Positions 45,977 to 54,333 of a stretch of DNA of 64,000 nt are shown one piece after another (the stretch's first letter is position 1; each line of letters opens with the position of its first letter). The notes under the pieces are model-generated. The model did no database searches. It saw only the letters and a list, made by a program, of their open reading frames with translations, and was not told where the DNA came from. A program made the position numbers and the translations under genes. Source of the DNA: CAZDQL01 sp964507325 (lineage in GTDB: Bacteria > Planctomycetota > UBA1135 > GCA-002686595); the NCBI GenBank assembly GCA_964507325.1, contig CAZDQL010000010.1, positions 38,219 through 102,218 of the forward strand. The letters are read 5' to 3'.

Positions 45977-46305
45977 GGCGTTTCCTCGGTGGGGGAGGGT
46001 CGCGGGTGCGTGGATCTCGATCGAGTTGAGAGCGGCCAGGACCTCGAACGAGAGAGGGCTCGGGTCGACGTAGTCAGGGAGTTCTCCAGCCGCGCACCAT
46101 TGAGCGGAATCCACCATTAGAGGAGCGTGAAACCGGGACGGGAGTTCCTGAGAAACTCGAGAGCCCGCCCCAATCGGAGCAACATGATTAGAGGAGGATT
46201 AGTCGGCGGATTCCCGTCATCTCGACGGCTACCTCACGCCGATTCCAGGACTAGACTCGGAGAGCGGCGCCTGCGCGCCCACGCCGGGAGCCGGCAGCGA
46301 GGACG
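45977..46305. promoter_or_regulatory. 329-bp divergent intergenic region upstream of the two-component genes
   Basis: No credible gene. It carries a direct repeat ATTAGAGGAG at 46116-46125 and 46187-46196 (71 bp start to start), AT-richer than its surroundings, which could be response-regulator binding half-sites. TAGACT at 46252-46257, 48 nt before the regulator ATG, is a possible -10. The DUF1566 gene has its own Shine-Dalgarno at the left end. Confidence 0.4.
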
Positions 46306-46983
46306 ATGCGCATTCTGGTCATCGAGGACTACGAGCCCCTGCGAGCGGCCCTGGTGAAGTCGCTGCGCGAGAACGGCTATTCCGTGGACGAGACCGCGGA
46401 CGGCCGCGACGGGCTCTTCCTGGCGTCCGCCGGCGAGCACGACCTGATCGTGCTCGACCTGATGCTGCCCGGGATCGACGGCTTCGAGCTGCTCGAACGG
46501 CTGCGCGCCGGAGGGCGGGAGACGCACGTCTTGATCCTCACCGCGCGCGACCAGCTCGACGATCGCGTGCGCGGCCTCGACCTGGGCGCCGACGACTACC
46601 TGGTCAAGCCGTTCGCGATGGCCGAGCTCCTCGCCCGCGTGCGCGCGCTCGTGCGGCGCTCCTATCGCCGCAAGTCGCCCCGACTGTCCATCGGCCACCT
46701 CGAGATCGACACGAACGACCACTCGGTGCGGGTGGAGGGCGAGCTGGTCGAGCTGACCGCGAAGGAGTACGCGCTGCTGGAGTACCTCGCCCAGCGCCGT
46801 GACGAGGTCGTCTCCCGCCTCGACATCTGGGAGCACGTCTACGACTCGCGCTCCGACTCCACCAGCAACGTGGTCGACGTCTACGTCAGCTACTTGCGCA
46901 AGAAGCTCGAGCAGGGAGGCCGGCCGAGGCTGATCCACACCAGGCGCGGGGAGGGGTACATCCTCTCGGCGAGGGAACGATGA
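46306..46983 (+). CDS. OmpR-family response regulator
   Basis: 225 residues. Receiver domain 1-118 with acidic pair Glu7-Asp8, phosphoacceptor Asp51 in VLDLMLPG, Thr79 in LILTAR and Lys101 in VKPF. The winged-helix DNA-binding domain (about 127-222) has LTAKEYALLEYLAQ, a Val-rich recognition helix and the RGEGYIL wing. It most resembles the CusR/CopR/TctD-like group, whose ligands cannot be predicted here. The ATG overlaps nothing upstream; the stop overlaps the kinase start as ATGA, so the pair is translationally coupled. Confidence 0.95.
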   Translation: MRILVIEDYEPLRAALVKSLRENGYSVDETADGRDGLFLASAGEHDLIVLDLMLPGIDGFELLERLRAGGRETHVLILTARDQLDDRVRGLDLGADDYLVKPFAMAELLARVRALVRRSYRRKSPRLSIGHLEIDTNDHSVRVEGELVELTAKEYALLEYLAQRRDEVVSRLDIWEHVYDSRSDSTSNVVDVYVSYLRKKLEQGGRPRLIHTRRGEGYILSARER

Positions 46984-48434
46984 GGCCCTTGCGCTCCCTC
47001 CAGTCGCGTCTGCTCGCCGGACTGATCGTCGGCACGACCTCGCTCTTGGCGATCAGCGGCGTCGTGGTCTACGCCGGCGTGGAGCGAACCCTGTCCAAGA
47101 GGCTCGACGACGAGCTGACCGACACCCTGAAGTCCAACATCTCCGCCATCACGCGCACGGTGCGTCCGCCCCAGGGCTTGCGTGAAGAGCCGCCGGCGCC
47201 CTTCCCGGAGCCCGCCGAGCGGGCGGACCTCACCTTCCAGTGCTGGGGGCCGCGCGGGGAGACGTCGCTGAAGTCGAGGCACCTCGGAGAGGAGTCCTTG
47301 CCGCGCCTCGCCCGCGGGTTCCCCAGGATCTCCTACAAGGGGATCGAGGCCGGCGTCCTGTACTTCGAGTCGATCGAACTGCCCGACGGCTCTCCTGGCC
47401 GGGCGGTGGCGCTCAGCTTCCGTCCGCCGCGGCCCGAGAGAGGGCCGGAGCTCCCGCCGCCCGGCGGTCTTCCGGGGTTCGAGCTGGTGCTCGCCCAGGC
47501 GTCGAGCCACGTCCACGACGCGCTCGCCGCGCTGCGCCAGCTCCTGGCGATCGCCTGGGTCGGGGCGAGCCTCGGGTGTGCGCTGCTCGTGACCTGGGTC
47601 GTACGCCGCGGTCTGCGCCCGCTCGACCGGCTGCGCACGGAGATCGACGGGCTGGACGCCGAAGAGCTCGACCGGAGCGTGGAGCTGGACGACGCGCCGG
47701 CGGAGCTGCGCCCCGTCGTCGACGAGCTGAACGACCTGCTCGCCCGGCTGCGGCGCGCGTTCGAGCGGGAGCGCTCCTTCAGCGCCGACGTGGCCCACGA
47801 GCTGCGCACACCTCTCGCCGGTCTGCGCTCGACGCTCGAGGTCTACCTCGACCGCCCGCGCGATGCGGAGCAGGGGCGGAGGACCGCCGATCGCTGCCTG
47901 GCGATCACCATCGAGATGCAGGGCGTCGTCGAAGTGCTGCTCGAGATGGCGGCGCGCAGTGGCGGCGCGGAGGTGCGGCGCGAAGCGGTGCCCCTCGCCG
48001 AGGCGGTCTCCGACTGCTGGGCGCCGGTCTCGGCCCAGGCGCGGGAGCGCGGCATCTCGCTGACCTCCTCGATCGCCGCCGAGCTCGAGGTCGAGACCGA
48101 CGCCGCGCTCTTGCGTCGCATCCTCACCAACCTCCTGGAGAACGCGGTGCTCTACGGCGACGAGGGGGCAGCGGTCGAGGTCTCGGCTCCGATCGCTGAC
48201 GGGAGCACGCGCGTCACGGTGGAGAACCGCGCCTCGGACGCGCCCGCCGAGGCCGCCGACCACGCCTTCGAGGCCTTCTGGCGCGCGGATTCCGCGCGGC
48301 GGGACACCGGCCGCCACGCCGGGCTCGGCCTGCCCCTGTGTCGCAAGATCGCCGCGCGCCTCGGCGCGCGTCTGGCGGCGAGCCTCGTCGAGGGGCGCTT
48401 CTCGGTGACCCTGTCGCTGCCACGCGAGGAGTAG
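46980..48434 (+). CDS. Sensor histidine kinase
   Basis: 484-residue membrane kinase partner of the preceding regulator. TM1 about 11-33, periplasmic sensor about 34-185, TM2 about 188-207, HAMP about 208-260, then the H-box FSADVAHELRTPL with His273. The N-box is NLLENAVLYG and the G2 box HAGLGLPLC. The G1 (DxGxG) position reads VENRASDAP with no recognisable glycine motif, as in some CusS/TctE-type kinases, so ATP-lid geometry may be altered. Signal unknown; the periplasmic domain is short, Pro-rich and carries one Cys. Confidence 0.9.
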   Translation: MRPLRSLQSRLLAGLIVGTTSLLAISGVVVYAGVERTLSKRLDDELTDTLKSNISAITRTVRPPQGLREEPPAPFPEPAERADLTFQCWGPRGETSLKSRHLGEESLPRLARGFPRISYKGIEAGVLYFESIELPDGSPGRAVALSFRPPRPERGPELPPPGGLPGFELVLAQASSHVHDALAALRQLLAIAWVGASLGCALLVTWVVRRGLRPLDRLRTEIDGLDAEELDRSVELDDAPAELRPVVDELNDLLARLRRAFERERSFSADVAHELRTPLAGLRSTLEVYLDRPRDAEQGRRTADRCLAITIEMQGVVEVLLEMAARSGGAEVRREAVPLAEAVSDCWAPVSAQARERGISLTSSIAAELEVETDAALLRRILTNLLENAVLYGDEGAAVEVSAPIADGSTRVTVENRASDAPAEAADHAFEAFWRADSARRDTGRHAGLGLPLCRKIAARLGARLAASLVEGRFSVTLSLPREE

Positions 48435-48446
48435 GGCGGAGCGCGA

Positions 48447-50057
48447 TCAGCGCGCGACCCGCAGATCCTCCGCCAGCTTCCAGCGGTGGTCGGGATTCGA
48501 GTTCTGCGGTCGCAGGCGGTACTCGACCCCCTCGACGAGGTCCCGCCAGTCGGCGGGGCCGAGGGAGATGAGGACGTAGCTCTCGCCGGCACTCGTGACT
48601 CCACCGATGCCCGTGCCGACCTTCAGGGTGGGGTGCCCGTCCGCCTCGAGGAAGAAGCGTTGGTCGGTGACCAGGGTGAAGGCCCTGTGGGCGGGGAAGT
48701 CCTCCCGCGGGCCGACGTGGCGGAGGATCACCGGGTCCATCCCCGGCAAGGGGCCGGTCGGGCTGTCGGGGGCGTCGGACCAGAACGCGCGGTCGATGAG
48801 CAGGACCGCCGGCGCCTCCACCTCCGGCGCGGCCGGCTCGGGCGCGGTGGCCGCCGCCACGTCGATCTCCGCGTGGGGGCCGAAGCGATCGGAGACGGTG
48901 AGGGTGGAGTAGGGGTTCGCGCCCCCGAACGCGTCGTCGGAGAAGCGCGCGTGGGCCTGGCGCGTCCCCCAGGTCGAGGCCATCTCGCCGTCCGCCCAGT
49001 CGGAGAAGGTGGCGACGTGGGTGATCATGCCGAACAGGCTCGAGCTGAGGATGCCCTGTCCCAGACGGCTGTAGTTGAGCCGCCGCCAGCGCCCGCCGAC
49101 CCAGACTTCGTTGAAGGTGTGGCTGGCCCAGGAGCTGCCGAGCGAGCCGACCCCCTCCGTCACGATGCGGCGCACGTCGCGATGGCGGATGCCGCGCTCC
49201 ACCATCTCGAGCTCGCGCTCGTCGGAGCCGTCGACCAACGGCACCGCCAGCACGATGCGGGTGGGAATCCCCAGGGCGCGCAGGCAGCCGTTCAGGTAGA
49301 TCGCCGACGACGTGCAGCTCCCGCGTCGGCCGTGCTCGAACATCCCCTTGGCGAAGAGCTCGCGCTTCCACTGCTCCGCGACCGTGAGCCCCTTCTCGGT
49401 CACGCCGTTCGCGGCCGCCTGCTCGAGTCCGGGGTGGATCTCGGCCTGGCCGTCGACGAAGCGGCTGCAGAAGGTCGTGAAGCCGTCCACGTAGCTCGCG
49501 TGCTCCAGGAGCCATCTCGAGGCCTGCTCCACCAGGGCGCGGTCGTCGAGCTCTCCGACGTCGATTCCATCCTCGGCGAGAGCTGCGATCAGACGCTCCC
49601 GGAGCTCGGCATCCCAGTTGGCGGTGAGACCGGGCTCGATCCACTCGCGCAGCACGTGGGTCTCCTCGCGCCACTTCGGGTTGGCGCTGATCGCTACGGC
49701 CACCGTGTTGAGGGGATAGTGGATCACCTCCAGCTCGACGTACTCCTCCGTCTCGTCGAGGATGCGCGCGTCCTGGTAGTCGTCGCAGAGCACGTCCGGG
49801 GTGACGGGACGCATCACCTGGAGGATGGTGCGCACGGTGTAGGTGTACTCGCGCCGCTCATCCCAATCCCCATCGGGGATCCCGTCTCCATCGCTGTCCT
49901 TCTCGGTCGGGTCCGTGCAGTACTTGTGCAACTCGTGGAAGTCCGAGAGCCCGTCGGAGTCGCGGTCGGGCACGTCTTGATCCAGGGCCAGGGTGGCCCC
50001 GGACAGAACGACCGTGGCCAGGAGCGTTCGCATCGGAATCTGCAGGTGGGGCGACAT
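48447..50057 (-). CDS. Secreted transglutaminase-like protein with calcium-binding repeats
   Basis: 536 residues from ATG 50057, fixed by a strong Shine-Dalgarno 5 nt upstream. The signal sequence is about 1-25. Residues 29-66 hold two thrombospondin-3/EF-hand-like calcium loops (DRDSDGLSD, DSDGDGIPDGD). The transglutaminase-like domain shows Cys248 in RGSCTSSAIYLN, His313 in SHTFNEVW and a following polar residue in GRWRRLNYSR, the usual Cys-His-Asp/Asn order; the third residue appears to be Asn328. It could crosslink or cleave peptides at the cell surface. The remaining ~190 residues are beta-rich and unassigned. Converges with the histidine kinase, 12 bp apart. Confidence 0.8.
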   Translation of the reverse strand: MSPHLQIPMRTLLATVVLSGATLALDQDVPDRDSDGLSDFHELHKYCTDPTEKDSDGDGIPDGDWDERREYTYTVRTILQVMRPVTPDVLCDDYQDARILDETEEYVELEVIHYPLNTVAVAISANPKWREETHVLREWIEPGLTANWDAELRERLIAALAEDGIDVGELDDRALVEQASRWLLEHASYVDGFTTFCSRFVDGQAEIHPGLEQAAANGVTEKGLTVAEQWKRELFAKGMFEHGRRGSCTSSAIYLNGCLRALGIPTRIVLAVPLVDGSDERELEMVERGIRHRDVRRIVTEGVGSLGSSWASHTFNEVWVGGRWRRLNYSRLGQGILSSSLFGMITHVATFSDWADGEMASTWGTRQAHARFSDDAFGGANPYSTLTVSDRFGPHAEIDVAAATAPEPAAPEVEAPAVLLIDRAFWSDAPDSPTGPLPGMDPVILRHVGPREDFPAHRAFTLVTDQRFFLEADGHPTLKVGTGIGGVTSAGESYVLISLGPADWRDLVEGVEYRLRPQNSNPDHRWKLAEDLRVAR

Positions 50058-50062
50058 GACAT

Positions 50063-50069
50063 CCTCCTT
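50063..50069 (-). promoter_or_regulatory. Strong Shine-Dalgarno and -10 for the transglutaminase gene
   Basis: Minus-strand AAGGAGG is 5 nt before ATG 50057, one of the clearest ribosome-binding sites in the window. Minus-strand TATGCT at 50082-50087 is 24 nt before the start. It contrasts with the Shine-Dalgarno-free divergent gene at 50115. Confidence 0.7.
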
Positions 50070-50102
50070 GGAAGTCGCTGCAGCATAGCCCGCGGCAGGC
50101 CC

Positions 50103-50108
50103 TAGCAT
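50103..50108 (+). promoter_or_regulatory. Candidate -10 element, leaderless-type
   Basis: TAGCAT ends 6 nt before ATG 50115 of the beta-helix gene, with no Shine-Dalgarno in the gap. Confidence 0.4.
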
Positions 50109-50114
50109 GGGTGC

Positions 50115-52109
50115 ATGATCACCCTCCTGGCTGCCGCGCTCGTCGCCCCCCTCGGAGTACCGCCTGATCTCGATGAACTCGTGGTGGAGGTCTGTCCCGG
50201 CGGGCAGACACCCGGTATCTCGGAGGCTCGCAACGCCGTGCGGGAGCTGCGGGCCGCGGACCCCGCGGCTGCGAGGCGTCCGGTGACCGTCGTCGTGCAC
50301 GACGGGGCGTACTCCCTGGCCGCTCCCTTCCGACTCGAGCCGGAGGACTCGGGCACGGCCGAGGCCCCCGTGCGCTACGTGGCTGCGCCGGGGGCGCGCC
50401 CGGTCTTCTCGGGGGGGACGACCCTGGCGGTCACCCGGGCTGAGTCCGGTCTGTGGCGCGCATCGACGGAGCGGCGCTTCGATCAGCTCTTCGTCGGCGG
50501 CCGGCGCGCGACGCCGGCCCGCGAGCCCGACGAAGGCACCTTCCGCATCGTCTCGGTCGAGGAGACCGTGCTCGAGCAAGGCGAGGGGCGCGCCCCCCGG
50601 CGGGCCGCCCAGCGCGTCGAGCTCGAGGAGGCGGCCTGGGCCCTGCTCGCGGAGCTCGACGACGCCGGGCTCGCGCAGGTGCAGCTCGTGGTGCTGCACA
50701 AGTGGGACGTGACGCGGCGCTTCGTGCGCGGGCTCGACCGTGGCGCGCGGCGCGTGCTCGTCGACGGTGCGGGGATGAAGCCGTGGAACCGTTGGGACGC
50801 GCGCTCGCGCTGCTGGATCGAGGGGCTCCCGCAGGGACTCGACGAGCCCGGCGAGTGGCTGGTCGACGGCGAGGGCACGCTCCACTACCGGGCGCTGCCC
50901 GGCGAGCAGCCGGGCGCGAATCCCCTGGTCGCGCCTCGCCTCGACCATCTCGTCGAGATCGCCGGCGATCCGGCGGGGGGGCGCTTCGTCGAGCACGTGA
51001 CCCTCGAGGGCCTGGCCTTCCGCCACGGTGCCTTCGTCTTGGGGCCGGAGGGCTTCGAGGCCGCGCAGGCCGCGGCGCCGATCGACGCTGCAGTGCAGGT
51101 GGACGGCGCGCGACACGTGGCCCTCGTCGACTGCGAGGTGGCGCAGGTCGGACGCTACGGCGTCTGGTTCCGAGCCGGGTGCGAGGACGTGCGCCTGGAG
51201 CGCAGCGTCGTGCGCGACCTCGGCGCCGGCGGGGTGCGCATCGGCGAGGGGACGCTACGTGCCCCCGGACCGCTGCGCACGGGGAAGTGCGCCGTGCTGG
51301 AGACGACGATCCGGGAGGGGGGCCGCGTGCTTCCCTGCGCGGTCGGCGTGTGGATCGGCCACAGCCCCGACAACCGCGTGGAGCACTGCGAGGTGGCGGA
51401 CTTCTTCTACACCGGCGTCTCGGTGGGCTGGCGCTGGGGCTACGACGAGAGCCTCGCCCAGCGCAACCTGATCGCGCGCAACCACCTGCACCACCTCGGT
51501 CAGGGCTTGCTCAGCGACCTGGGCGGCGTCTACACCCTGGGGCCCTCGCCCGGCACCCGCGTGGTGGAGAACCACATCCACGACGTGCGCACGGCGAGCT
51601 ACGGCGGCTGGGGGCTGTACCCCGACGAGGGCAGCTCCGGCATCCTGTTCGCGCGCAATCTGGTGCACGACACCGACACCGGTGGCTTCCACCAGCACTA
51701 CGGGCGTGAGAACGTGGTGCGCGGCAACCTCTTGGCGTTCTCGCGCGACCAGTTGCTGCAGGCGACCCGGGTGGAGGGCCACCGGTCCTTCACCTTCACC
51801 GGCAACCTGTGCCTGCTCGACCGGGAGGCCCTGCTCGCGGGGCCCTGGCGCGAGCTCGACCTGGTGATGGACGGGAACCTCTACTGGCGGCTGGGTGGGG
51901 GCGAGGTGGACTTCGCGGGGCTGGACCTCGAGGCGTGGCGCGCGCTGGGCCGCGACCGCGCCTCGCTCGTCGCCGATCCGGGTCTGGTCGATCCCCGCGG
52001 CCGGGACTTCACCCCCCGCGATCCCCAGGCGGCCCCCCTGGCCGCCATCGGCTTCGAGCCCCTCGACCTCGAGCAGGTCGGCCCGCGGGCCCCGTCGCGC
52101 TGGCGCTGA
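50115..52109 (+). CDS. Secreted right-handed beta-helix protein, possibly GH141
   Basis: 664 residues with a short signal peptide. From about 290 to 580 the protein shows repeated Asn/His-containing rungs of a parallel beta-helix (RNLIARNHLHHLGQG, VVENHIHDV, ARNLVHDTDTGG, VVRGNLLAF). The segment DLGGVYTLGPSPGT...GGWGLYPDEGSSGI...HQHYGRENVV is characteristic of a helix family that I associate with GH141, whose characterised members include an alpha-L-fucosidase and a xylanase; this assignment is from memory. The N-terminal part contains the ISEARNAVREL repeat-start motif of the family and an inserted beta domain. Neighbouring sulfatases fit a polysaccharide role. Confidence 0.7.
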   Translation: MITLLAAALVAPLGVPPDLDELVVEVCPGGQTPGISEARNAVRELRAADPAAARRPVTVVVHDGAYSLAAPFRLEPEDSGTAEAPVRYVAAPGARPVFSGGTTLAVTRAESGLWRASTERRFDQLFVGGRRATPAREPDEGTFRIVSVEETVLEQGEGRAPRRAAQRVELEEAAWALLAELDDAGLAQVQLVVLHKWDVTRRFVRGLDRGARRVLVDGAGMKPWNRWDARSRCWIEGLPQGLDEPGEWLVDGEGTLHYRALPGEQPGANPLVAPRLDHLVEIAGDPAGGRFVEHVTLEGLAFRHGAFVLGPEGFEAAQAAAPIDAAVQVDGARHVALVDCEVAQVGRYGVWFRAGCEDVRLERSVVRDLGAGGVRIGEGTLRAPGPLRTGKCAVLETTIREGGRVLPCAVGVWIGHSPDNRVEHCEVADFFYTGVSVGWRWGYDESLAQRNLIARNHLHHLGQGLLSDLGGVYTLGPSPGTRVVENHIHDVRTASYGGWGLYPDEGSSGILFARNLVHDTDTGGFHQHYGRENVVRGNLLAFSRDQLLQATRVEGHRSFTFTGNLCLLDREALLAGPWRELDLVMDGNLYWRLGGGEVDFAGLDLEAWRALGRDRASLVADPGLVDPRGRDFTPRDPQAAPLAAIGFEPLDLEQVGPRAPSRWR

Positions 52110-52125
52110 ATCCGCGCTCGCCGAG

Positions 52126-53541
52126 CTACCGCGCTCCCACGCGCGGTCCGTCGTAGGCGTTGTCGCCGGCCGTCGGAGCGGTGGGACCCACCGGCAGGGA
52201 CTCGTGGAAGCGCAGCAGCTCGGTCGCGAGTCGCTGCACGACCCCGGGGTGCTCACCGGCCACGTTGTCGACCTCCATCGGGTCCAGCTCCAGGTCGTAG
52301 AGCTCGAGCCGACTGCGGTCCGGGTTCATCAAGAGCTTCCAGTGCCCGCGGCGCAGCGCGAGCATCGGCGAGCGATTCAAGGGCGTCAGCCCCCCCTGGT
52401 CGTAGCGGTACTCCCAGCAGAGCGGGCGCTCCCGCTCCCGGTGCTCGCCACGGAGAATGGGGGAGACGTCCAGGCCGTCGAGCCCTGCCCCCGCGGGCAG
52501 GGGGACCCCCGCCAGGGCGCACAGGGTCGGCATCCAATCCACGGCGCTGACGACCGCATCGCCGATGTGACCCGCGGGCACCGTGCCCGGCCAGCGAACG
52601 ATGCAGGGCATGCGCACCCCGCCTTCGTACAGGCTGCGCTTGCGTCCGCGGAAGGGGCCGGAGGATCCCACGCTGGCGTTGCGGCGGGGGACGAGGTTCT
52701 CGGGTCCGTTGTCGCTCGTGATCAGTACGAGGGTCTTCTCGGACAGTCCCAGCTCGTCGAGCCGGTCGAGGAGCCGCCCGACCTGCCGGTCGATCTCGGT
52801 CAGCGTCGCGTCGTACTGACGCATGGGGGTCGGAAAGCGCTCCAGCGGTCCGCTGAGCCCCGCGGCCTTCATGTTCTCGTAGTGGCCGACGTTCATCTGC
52901 TCCTCGCTGGGGGCGATCGGCGTGTGGGGCAGCATCGACCAGATGTTCAGGTAGAAGGGCCGCTCGTCCTCGACCGCCAAGAAGCGCAGGGCCTCGCCGA
53001 AGATCTCGGCATCGGAACGGGCGATCCACTCGTTGTCGCGCTCGCTCCATCCGGGGTCCGCCGCAGCGAGCGTGCGGTGATCGTCGATGCCGTACGCGCT
53101 CGGCGAGGGGCCCCTGGAGGGGTGGCCGAGGTGCCACTTGCCGAAGTGCCCGGTCCTGTAGCCGGCCTCGCTCAGGAGACCGGTCAGCCAGGGCGTCTCG
53201 GCGGGAGCGCTTCCCATTCCGGCTGACTTCTGGCCCCAGCGCACGCCGTGGACGCCGAGGCGCCCGGGGAACTTGCCGGTCATGAAGGCCAGCCGGCTCG
53301 GGGAGCACACGGCAGCGTTCACGTAGAAGCGGGTGAGGAGCTGCCCCTCCTCGGCCATCCGGTCGATGCGCGGCGTCTGCACGTGCCAGTTGCCGTAGCA
53401 CGCGAGATCTCCCCAGCCGGCGTCGTCGAGGAGGATCAGGACGAAGTTGGGGCGCTCCTCCTCCCCGCCGCGGGCCAGGGCCTCCGGCGCCGGGAGGAGG
53501 CCGAGGAGGAGCAGCCCGATCGGGCAGCGCTTGGCACTCAT
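52126..53541 (-). CDS. Type I sulfatase, secreted
   Basis: 471 residues; ATG 53541 opens a signal peptide (to about 25). Metal ligands DD at 39-40, formylglycine motif CSPSR at 79-83 with LAFMTG, GKWHLG at about 126-131, SMLPHTP near 192-198, TSDNG near 256-260 and R.R.LYEGG near 277-283 are all present. Length and motifs match single-domain arylsulfatase-like S1 enzymes. The sulfated substrate is unknown; in S1 enzymes it depends on subfamily, which needs comparison. It is divergent from the coiled-coil gene and convergent with the beta-helix gene. Confidence 0.92.
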   Translation of the reverse strand: MSAKRCPIGLLLLGLLPAPEALARGGEEERPNFVLILLDDAGWGDLACYGNWHVQTPRIDRMAEEGQLLTRFYVNAAVCSPSRLAFMTGKFPGRLGVHGVRWGQKSAGMGSAPAETPWLTGLLSEAGYRTGHFGKWHLGHPSRGPSPSAYGIDDHRTLAAADPGWSERDNEWIARSDAEIFGEALRFLAVEDERPFYLNIWSMLPHTPIAPSEEQMNVGHYENMKAAGLSGPLERFPTPMRQYDATLTEIDRQVGRLLDRLDELGLSEKTLVLITSDNGPENLVPRRNASVGSSGPFRGRKRSLYEGGVRMPCIVRWPGTVPAGHIGDAVVSAVDWMPTLCALAGVPLPAGAGLDGLDVSPILRGEHRERERPLCWEYRYDQGGLTPLNRSPMLALRRGHWKLLMNPDRSRLELYDLELDPMEVDNVAGEHPGVVQRLATELLRFHESLPVGPTAPTAGDNAYDGPRVGAR

Positions 53542-53547
53542 GGGTGG

Positions 53548-53553
53548 ATGGTA
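53548..53553 (-). promoter_or_regulatory. Candidate -10 element, leaderless-type
   Basis: Minus-strand TACCAT ends 6 nt before ATG 53541 of the sulfatase. TTGGTG on the same strand at 53572-53577 is 18 bp upstream and shares TTG with the -35 consensus. Confidence 0.4.
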
Positions 53554-53595
53554 GGAGATCCCCATCGCGCCCACCAAACTGGGCGAGGAGGGGGC

Positions 53596-53601
53596 TAGAG
53601 T
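53596..53601 (+). promoter_or_regulatory. Candidate -10 element of the sulfatase/UroD operon
   Basis: TAGAGT is 24 nt before ATG 53626, the first gene of a co-directional run reaching 62599. The same 24-nt spacing is seen at the genes starting at 23623 and 50057. Confidence 0.4.
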
Positions 53602-53625
53602 GGTGGTGTCCTACCGCCGAGAGCC

Positions 53626-54333
53626 ATGAAGAACCCGCTGCTCCTCTCCCTGGTCGCCCTCGTCGTGGGCGCGGCCGCGCTGGTGTCGACCCTCCTGACC
53701 TCGCCCTCCTCGAATCTCCGCCAAGAGACCGAAGCGCTTCCCGCACCCGACGTCGAGGAGTCACTGCGGCTGCGCATCGAAGAGCTGACCGCGGAGAACC
53801 GGGCTTTGAGCGACCGGCTCTCGGCGCTGGAGCTGCACCCGGGCTCGGCCCCGTCCTCGCGCGCGCCCGCGGCCAGCGCCTTCGTGTCCCAAGGGGAGTT
53901 CGACGCCTTCCGGGAGGAAGTGCGCCTGGCGCTCGCGGGTCGCAGCGAGATCGTCGAGAAGATCGCGGCCGACCCGGAGGGCTTCAAGGACCACGTCGCC
54001 AGCACCCTCTCCGAGATCCGCAAGGACGAGGCGGTCAGCAAGGTGCGCGCGAAGCAGGAGACGCAACTCGAGCGGCTGGACGAGACGATGCCGAAGATCG
54101 AGCAGTGGCTCCAGCTCACCCCGCACCAGTCCAACCAGATGCGCTCGGCGCTCCTGGCGCGCTACGACCGCGAAGCGGAGCTGATCCGTCGCTGGGAGGC
54201 GGGTGAGGATCCGGAGGCCCTGGGCGAGTTGAAGCGGAGCGACCGCGAGGCCCACCATACGGACCTCTCCGCCTTCCTGACACCCGCGCAGCTCGAGACC
54301 TACGCCTCGCGCGGGGGAGGTGGCGGCAAGTAG
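53626..54333 (+). CDS. Membrane-anchored coiled-coil protein of unknown function
   Basis: 235 residues. An N-terminal signal anchor (5-25) is followed by a heptad-rich coiled coil at about 44-70 (SLRLRIEELTAENRALSDRL), a helical region about 85-225 with a Glu/Arg-rich composition, and a Gly-rich tail. The segment LERLDETMPKIEQWLQLTPHQSNQMRSAL resembles the LTxxQ-type helices of periplasmic Spy/CpxP or anti-sigma-like proteins, but similarity is weak. Its last base overlaps the GTG of the following sulfatase fusion (TAGTG), so the two are translationally coupled. Confidence 0.65.
   Translation: MKNPLLLSLVALVVGAAALVSTLLTSPSSNLRQETEALPAPDVEESLRLRIEELTAENRALSDRLSALELHPGSAPSSRAPAASAFVSQGEFDAFREEVRLALAGRSEIVEKIAADPEGFKDHVASTLSEIRKDEAVSKVRAKQETQLERLDETMPKIEQWLQLTPHQSNQMRSALLARYDREAELIRRWEAGEDPEALGELKRSDREAHHTDLSAFLTPAQLETYASRGGGGGK

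Noticed and set aside
46127..46357. Possible 76-codon gene upstream of the response regulator
   Set aside because: Arg-rich translation, overlap with the regulator start and no ribosome-binding site.
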